Source of the DNA: DASZJY01 sp036260255
GTDB taxonomy: Bacteria > Actinomycetota > Acidimicrobiia > Acidimicrobiales > AC-14
Assembly: GCA_036260255.1 (NCBI GenBank)
Contig: DATAAF010000075.1
Coordinates: forward strand, 1 to 64,000
Reading direction: 5' to 3'
DNA length: 64,000 bases
A program made the translations under genes and the position numbers. The notes beneath the pieces are model-generated. The model was not told the DNA's origin. It saw only the letters and a program-made list of their open reading frames with translations, and ran no database searches. Shown one piece after another: positions 59,725 to 64,000 of the stretch. Each line of letters starts with the position of its first letter. Within the stretch, counting starts at the first letter, position 1.

Positions 59725-61046
59725 GGGCGCGCTCGCTCGGACCGTGCCCGGGCGGGCGTCGACCGCCGGAACACCTTCGACAACAGCCCTTCGAGCGGCG
59801 GGATACCGCTCCGCTCGGCGCGGACCCCGTTGAGCTCACCGGCGGGGGCGGCGTTCGGTCGGGAGCCGGAGGGGTCGCCCTCGGCGGTGCCCTCGAGGAG
59901 GCGCTCGAGGCCGTCGGCGAGCTGCCGGCTGATCGGCGCCTTGGGCGCGTAGGCGAGGATGGGCGTCCCCAGGTTCACCGACTTGGTGACCTGGCTGGTG
60001 TAAGGGAGCGTCATCGCGAACCCGCCCGGGAACAGCTTGTCGAGCTGCTCGACGTCGATGCCGACGTCGGGCTCCGCCTTGTTGAGCACGAGCTTGACGT
60101 TCTCCGGGGGCACACCGAGCTTCTCGAGCGTGCCGGTGAACGCCCCGATGGCGCGAAGGCTTGGGACGTCGAGGGTCGCCATGACGAACAGCTCGTCGGT
60201 CAGGTCGTAGACCGCCAGGGTGGTCTCGGCGAGCGCCGGCGGGGTGTCGACGACCAGGTAGTCGAACTCGCCGCGCAGCACCTCGAAGAGGCGGATGGCC
60301 TGGTCGGGCTGCACCCGGTCGGCGTCGGACGGGTCCTTGGGGGCGGCAAGGACGTCGACGCCGGTCTCGTGGGTGACGAGGTGCTCCCGCACGAGGGCGC
60401 CCACATCGGCGTCGTCGCCCGGCAGCTTCTCGACCGCGTCGACCACGCTGCTCTCTCCTCGCAGCCGAAGGACCGACGCCACCTGCCCGAACTCCAGGTC
60501 CAGGTCGACGATGCACGTCGACCTTCCGGTGCGGTTGTGGAGGAAGTACGCCAGGTTGGTGGCGAAGAACGTCTTCCCGCTGCCGCCGCTCGCCGAGGCC
60601 ACCGTCAGGAGCTTCCCCTTACGCCGGGGCTCGGGGCGGGGGGCCGCTTCCTTGGACACCGAACGCCGGCGCGCCAGGTCGATCGCCTGCTCGATCACCC
60701 CTCGCATCGACTGATCGTCGGCAGGCAGCTTCAGGACGTCGCTGGCGCCCGTGCGGACGATGTCGCGCAGGTCGGCGTTCGGGCGCTTGGTGAACATCAG
60801 CACCAGGCTGAGCCCCCGCTGGTCGAGGCGGAGCTTCTCGAGCTGCGCCAGCCCTGACGCGGTGGCGGTGCTCGGGCCGGCGATGACCACCTCGAACGGC
60901 TCGTCCTCCTCCAGGGCGTCGGACAGCGCCGCCACTCGCTCGCACGTGACGACCTCGGGTCGGGGTCGGAGGTCGTCGGCGACCTCGTGCACCTGGGCGG
61001 CCAGGTCGTCGGTGCGGTCGACGACGAGGATCCGAGGGCTGCGCAT
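59721..61046 (-). CDS. cpaE: Tad pilus ParA-like ATPase TadZ/CpaE
   Basis: A 441-residue protein with an N-terminal receiver-like segment (PRILVVDRTDDLAAQVHEVA, lacking a clear phosphorylation pocket) and a C-terminal MinD/ParA-like ATPase with Walker A SASGGSGKT (about 151-159) and FDYLVVDTPPALAETTLA. CpaE/TadZ proteins localise Tad pilus machinery at the cell pole. The gene follows cpaB after 9 bp and overlaps TadB by 4 bases. A Pro/Arg-rich tail follows the ATPase. Confidence 0.93.
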   Translation of the reverse strand: MRSPRILVVDRTDDLAAQVHEVADDLRPRPEVVTCERVAALSDALEEDEPFEVVIAGPSTATASGLAQLEKLRLDQRGLSLVLMFTKRPNADLRDIVRTGASDVLKLPADDQSMRGVIEQAIDLARRRSVSKEAAPRPEPRRKGKLLTVASASGGSGKTFFATNLAYFLHNRTGRSTCIVDLDLEFGQVASVLRLRGESSVVDAVEKLPGDDADVGALVREHLVTHETGVDVLAAPKDPSDADRVQPDQAIRLFEVLRGEFDYLVVDTPPALAETTLAVYDLTDELFVMATLDVPSLRAIGAFTGTLEKLGVPPENVKLVLNKAEPDVGIDVEQLDKLFPGGFAMTLPYTSQVTKSVNLGTPILAYAPKAPISRQLADGLERLLEGTAEGDPSGSRPNAAPAGELNGVRAERSGIPPLEGLLSKVFRRSTPARARSERARP

Positions 61047-61055
61047 CTCGTTCTC

Positions 61056-61772
61056 CTACGCCCGCCTCGAGCCGTCAGGGGCACCGAATCCCGGCGTCGG
61101 CGGCACCGGCGCCTGGTCCCTCGGCACCAGCGAGAAGTAGAGCTTCTCGAACGTCACCAGGTAGACGAGCCGCTCGGCCTCGGCCGGCGAGACGGCGAGC
61201 AGGAAGACGAGATCAGTGCCCTCGGGTTGGCCTTGGGTCGGCGCGAGATTGGTGCCGTTCACCTTCAGCACCTCGACGCCCTGCATGACCAGCTGGGCCC
61301 GTGCCGCACCATCGCCACCGCCGTTCTCGAACGCCCCGTAGACATTGACGCGGTCGCCCGCACCGGCGAAACCGGCAACGCCGGGCACGTTCGTCATCTG
61401 CAAGGCCAGAGCGCTCTTGCCCCGCGGGATGTGGAGGTTCCCGATCCTGGTCTGCGACGGCGGGAACTCGGCCCGGGTGAGGATGCGACCGGCGGGGATG
61501 TCGGTCGGCGACGTGGTGCCGGCGAGCTGCGACGTGTCGACGAGAACGTCCGGGTGGGCGACATCGGGGCTCACCGTCTTGGCCTTGACCAGGCCCTGTT
61601 GGACGGCGGCCGCACCGGTGGTGCCCGCGGTGATGGGCTTGGCCGCGTAGAGCACCGACGTACCGCTCCCGGCCGCCGGTCTCGAGCCTCGCAGCGTCCG
61701 CACGGTCGCCACGGCGCCCACGGCCAGGAGCAGCACGCCGACGACCGCCGTCAGCTTCGAGCGCCGTGCCAT
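61056..61772 (-). CDS. cpaB: Flp pilus assembly protein CpaB/RcpC
   Basis: A 238-residue exported or membrane-anchored protein. It has a signal anchor (LTAVVGVLLLAVGAVATVRT), a SAF-like segment (LYAAKPITAGTTGAAAVQQG, then IPAGRILTRAEFPP) and the CpaB/RcpC core (SALALQMTNVPGVAGFAGAG and LVMQGVEVLKVNG). CpaB stabilises the Tad pilus secretin in the envelope. The start at ATG 61772 (MARRSKL) was chosen because GGAGGTGGG precedes it directly. It is divergent from tadE and first in the minus-strand Tad set. Confidence 0.93.
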   Translation of the reverse strand: MARRSKLTAVVGVLLLAVGAVATVRTLRGSRPAAGSGTSVLYAAKPITAGTTGAAAVQQGLVKAKTVSPDVAHPDVLVDTSQLAGTTSPTDIPAGRILTRAEFPPSQTRIGNLHIPRGKSALALQMTNVPGVAGFAGAGDRVNVYGAFENGGGDGAARAQLVMQGVEVLKVNGTNLAPTQGQPEGTDLVFLLAVSPAEAERLVYLVTFEKLYFSLVPRDQAPVPPTPGFGAPDGSRRA

Positions 61773-61823
61773 CCCACCTCCCTGGCGGCCCACGCCGCCC
61801 CCGCGTTCCAGTCCTTACCAAAG

Positions 61824-61892
61824 TTCCCGATTGAGGCAAACCGACTGATACGCTCAGACTACCCAACTGGCGGAAAGCTACACAACGGGGAA
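61824..61892 (+). other. Possible structured leader of the tadE gene
   Basis: Between divergent cpaB and tadE, the + strand carries TTCCCG (61824-61829) which can pair with CGGGGAA (61886-61892, one bulge), enclosing GAGGCAAACC at 61833-61842 and GGCGGAAAGCTAC at 61869-61881. These recall short conserved single-stranded motifs of c-di-GMP-I (GEMM) aptamers, but the P2/P3 hairpins do not fold convincingly. It is a candidate structured RNA only. Confidence 0.25.
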
Positions 61893-61904
61893 GAGAGGAC
61901 GACG

Positions 61905-62387
61905 TTGGCCGACAGCTCGAGCGGGCGCCGGCCCAGGGCCGCCGAACGGGGAGCGGCGCTGGTCGAGTTCGCCCTCGTCGTCCCGCTCCTGATGTCGCTC
62001 CTGCTCGGGATCTTCACCGGAGGCACGGCGTACTTCCAGAAGCTGACGATGGTGGAGGCCGTCCGGGACGGGGCTCGCTATGGCGCCGCCTACCTGACCG
62101 GGACCGGCGCCGGTGAGCTCGCCGGCTGGGAGGCGGCCGTGAAGGCCCGCGTGGCGGAGACGTCGTCCGGCGTCCTCACCAGCGCGGAGGTGTGCGCCAA
62201 GCTCGTGCAGCCGACGTCCACGTCGGCCTGCGGCCTGGCCGATCCCGCGGGCGCGTCGGCCGAGACGACCGTGCGGCTGGTGAAGGTGTCGGCGACCAAG
62301 AACGCCAAGCTCGAGTTCTTCTTCTTCGAGCTCAACCGAACCGTCACCGCGCAGTTCGTGGCGCGCTACGAGCGGGACACGGGGTGA
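61905..62387 (+). CDS. tadE: TadE-like pseudopilin
   Basis: A 160-residue TadE-family protein of the Tad pilus. The N-terminal segment is short and basic, then AAERGAALVEFALVVPLLMS continues into one hydrophobic helix with the E and F typical of pseudopilin-like TadE. The rest is a folded extracellular domain with Cys residues (EVCAKLVQPTSTSACGLAD). The TTG at 61905 has AGAGAGGA 4-10 bp upstream. Its ATG neighbour overlaps by one base (TGATG). Confidence 0.87.
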   Translation: MADSSSGRRPRAAERGAALVEFALVVPLLMSLLLGIFTGGTAYFQKLTMVEAVRDGARYGAAYLTGTGAGELAGWEAAVKARVAETSSGVLTSAEVCAKLVQPTSTSACGLADPAGASAETTVRLVKVSATKNAKLEFFFFELNRTVTAQFVARYERDTG

Positions 62388-64000
62388 TGCGTCGGGCCGG
62401 CGAGACGGACGAACGTGGAGCGGTACTGGTCCTCACCGTCCTGGGCATACCGGCGGTGTTCATCATGGTGGCCCTCGTCCTCGACCTCGGCCAGCTGCGC
62501 ACCGACCGCCGAACGAACAAGGGGGTGGCCGACATGGCGGCGGCGGCCGGGGTCGGCCGGCTCCCCGTCGGCCCCTGGTCGGGCGTGTGCAAGGCCCGGG
62601 ACTACCTGCTCGGCAACCTCAAGGTCGTCTCGTCGTTCGACGCCGGCAGCGAGAGGTGGTCGGACGCGGCCACCCCGCCGACGGTGCGGGCGTCGAGCCC
62701 CTGCCCGGCGACGGCCACGGGAGCCGACCCCGTTTCGTGCGCGCCCAACGCACCGGGGACGTGGGCTCGGCTGAAGGCGACGGCGGGCGGCGGGCGCTTC
62801 GGTATCGAGATCCAGACCGGCTATCCCCTGCCCGACGGCCGCTTCTCCGAGGACTCGGCTCGGACGGACGAGGGGAGCCCCGAGCAGGGGTCCTGTGACA
62901 ACCTCGCAGTGATCGTCACCGAGCGCAGGGCGCCCTTCTTCGGCCAGCTCGTGGGCGCCCCGACGAGGACGACCACCGTGCGCTCGGTGGCGCGCCTGAA
63001 TGCGACCGAGACGGTCAACTACACCGCCGCGCTGCAGCTTCTCGAGCGGAACAAGTGCAACGTCCTACAGACCGGCGGGTCCAACACCCGCGTCTACGCC
63101 CAGCCCTACGGCGAGCACCCCGGGATCATCCAGATCGACAGCGCAGACGACGCCGGCAGCTGCCCGTCACCGATTCTCAACGGCCAGGAGACGACCGGGG
63201 GGCCGTCGGTTGTGGCGTGCAGTGCCAACTCGACCGTCTCCGGGTGCCGGTCCGGCGTCGGCGCGCGCCGCTCCCGTATCGGGATCTACGCCCTCAACTT
63301 CGTGCGGCCGGCGGGCGACATCGCCACTCCCTACCCCACGACCTACGGCGATACCAAGGCGGTGGCCAACGTCCGCGCCGGGCGGCGGCCGGCCGACCGG
63401 CGCTACCGGGCCAACATCACCCGTTTGGACACCGAGGCCAAGTCGGTCCTCACCGGCAACGGCGGGCGCCCACCCGGGTGCGCAACCGTCACGAACAACG
63501 CCTGCACCAGCACCACCGACGGCCGCACGTGGCTGGTGCTCGTCCCCACCGACTGCGCCAACGTGGCCACCTTCTTCGCCGTCCCCGGGCGGACCGCGGC
63601 GCAGAACGTCTGGTTCAACTGTGACCTCGACGTGACGAGCGACCTCACGCTCACCGCCCCGGACTCCTACGTCGTCGTTACGGGAAGCCTCAGCGTCAAG
63701 AAGGTCTTCACCATCGACGACCCGAGACGTTTGTACGTCGGAGGCAGGGCCACCGGCAACACCGTTGGGCTCGCCGACGGGAGCCCCGGGAGCGCCCTGC
63801 GGGTGAACCTGGGAGGGGCGAGCACCTGCGCCAGTCGAGCGAACCCCAAAGCCACCAGGCTCGTCCTCGGCAACGGGTCCCTCAAAGTCACGTCGGGCGC
63901 CACCACCCGTCTGTGCCACACGTTCGTCTACCTGGCAAGCGGGTTCGACAAGGTCCCCGCCGCCGACGGAACAGTCCCCTGCTCGATCCCCTGCTCGGGC
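62387..64000 (+). CDS. TadG-like Tad pilus protein, truncated at right edge
   Basis: An open frame of 538 codons with no stop to the right end of the window, so the protein is cut. It starts at the ATG at 62387 overlapping tadE and has the TadG/TadE-like N-terminus: DERGAVLVLTVLGIPAVFIM, then VALVLDLGQLRTDRR and ADMAAAAG. The remainder is an extracytoplasmic domain with many spaced Cys (for example LLERNKCNVL, GSCPSP, CATVTNNACTST), suggesting disulfides, and beta-rich repeats near the edge. TadG-like proteins accompany Tad pili; its role in adhesion is inferred. It is missing from simple complete-ORF lists because it runs off the window. Confidence 0.82.
   Translation, partial: MRRAGETDERGAVLVLTVLGIPAVFIMVALVLDLGQLRTDRRTNKGVADMAAAAGVGRLPVGPWSGVCKARDYLLGNLKVVSSFDAGSERWSDAATPPTVRASSPCPATATGADPVSCAPNAPGTWARLKATAGGGRFGIEIQTGYPLPDGRFSEDSARTDEGSPEQGSCDNLAVIVTERRAPFFGQLVGAPTRTTTVRSVARLNATETVNYTAALQLLERNKCNVLQTGGSNTRVYAQPYGEHPGIIQIDSADDAGSCPSPILNGQETTGGPSVVACSANSTVSGCRSGVGARRSRIGIYALNFVRPAGDIATPYPTTYGDTKAVANVRAGRRPADRRYRANITRLDTEAKSVLTGNGGRPPGCATVTNNACTSTTDGRTWLVLVPTDCANVATFFAVPGRTAAQNVWFNCDLDVTSDLTLTAPDSYVVVTGSLSVKKVFTIDDPRRLYVGGRATGNTVGLADGSPGSALRVNLGGASTCASRANPKATRLVLGNGSLKVTSGATTRLCHTFVYLASGFDKVPAADGTVPCSIPCSG

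Noticed and set aside
1..64000. CRISPR arrays, rRNA, tRNA or insertion sequences
   Set aside because: No regularly spaced repeats, rRNA-like tracts, cloverleaf-type segments or transposase genes were recognised by eye.

Overview
The window is high-GC DNA with GTG and TTG starts and many 4-base stop/start overlaps. BldC-like regulators, a Tad pilus locus and two DUF4012 proteins point to an actinobacterium, probably of the Acidimicrobiia type; the taxon is inferred from gene content and style only. No rRNA, tRNA, CRISPR array or insertion sequence was recognised.

Region A (left edge to 16179, + strand) is one tightly packed exopolysaccharide (EPS) operon: a Wzy-type polymerase/ligase cut by the left edge, an AsnB-type amidotransferase, a heparinase II/III-like protein, a GT4 glycosyltransferase, a fused alcohol dehydrogenase/Gfo-Idh-MocA protein, a UDP-GlcNAc 2-epimerase, a polyprenyl-phosphate sugar transferase, a 3-dehydrogenase/N-acyltransferase/aminotransferase trio, an alpha/alpha-toroid protein and a DUF354 protein. 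Together they suggest an amidated, di-N-acylated amino-uronic sugar.

Region B (16180-24947) is accessory and looser. It holds a secreted glycoside-hydrolase-like protein, a heavily broken response-regulator/thioredoxin-reductase fusion gene, a small membrane protein, a PadR/HAAS regulator-membrane pair with a palindromic operator, a His-rich secreted peptide, a tandem-HTH protein, and SnoaL-like, VOC and DUF2461 proteins.

Region C (25077-36736) is a second EPS block: methyltransferase, Wzx flippase, glycosyltransferase, receiver protein, Wzc-like tyrosine kinase, DUF4012 protein and two LuxR-type regulators. It ends with a surface-anchored protein behind a clear promoter, an unknown protein and a phage-terminase-small-subunit-like protein. 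At 36813-42306 follow a GAF/PAS/GGDEF sensor with a degenerate active site, a BldC-like regulator, a membrane protein and a coiled-coil protein.

Region D (42330-55986) is a third EPS block with four glycosyltransferases, a second BY-kinase, Wzy, Wzx, a methyltransferase/aminoglycoside-phosphotransferase-like fusion, a second DUF4012 protein and a second polyprenyl sugar transferase. A second BldC-like gene (56111-56296) separates it from region E (56389 to the right edge), a Tad/Flp pilus locus (cpaF, tadC, tadB, tadZ/cpaE, cpaB on -, tadE and a truncated tadG-like gene on +). EPS assembly, adhesive pili, small HTH regulators and a c-di-GMP-type sensor side by side suggest a surface-attachment or biofilm island.
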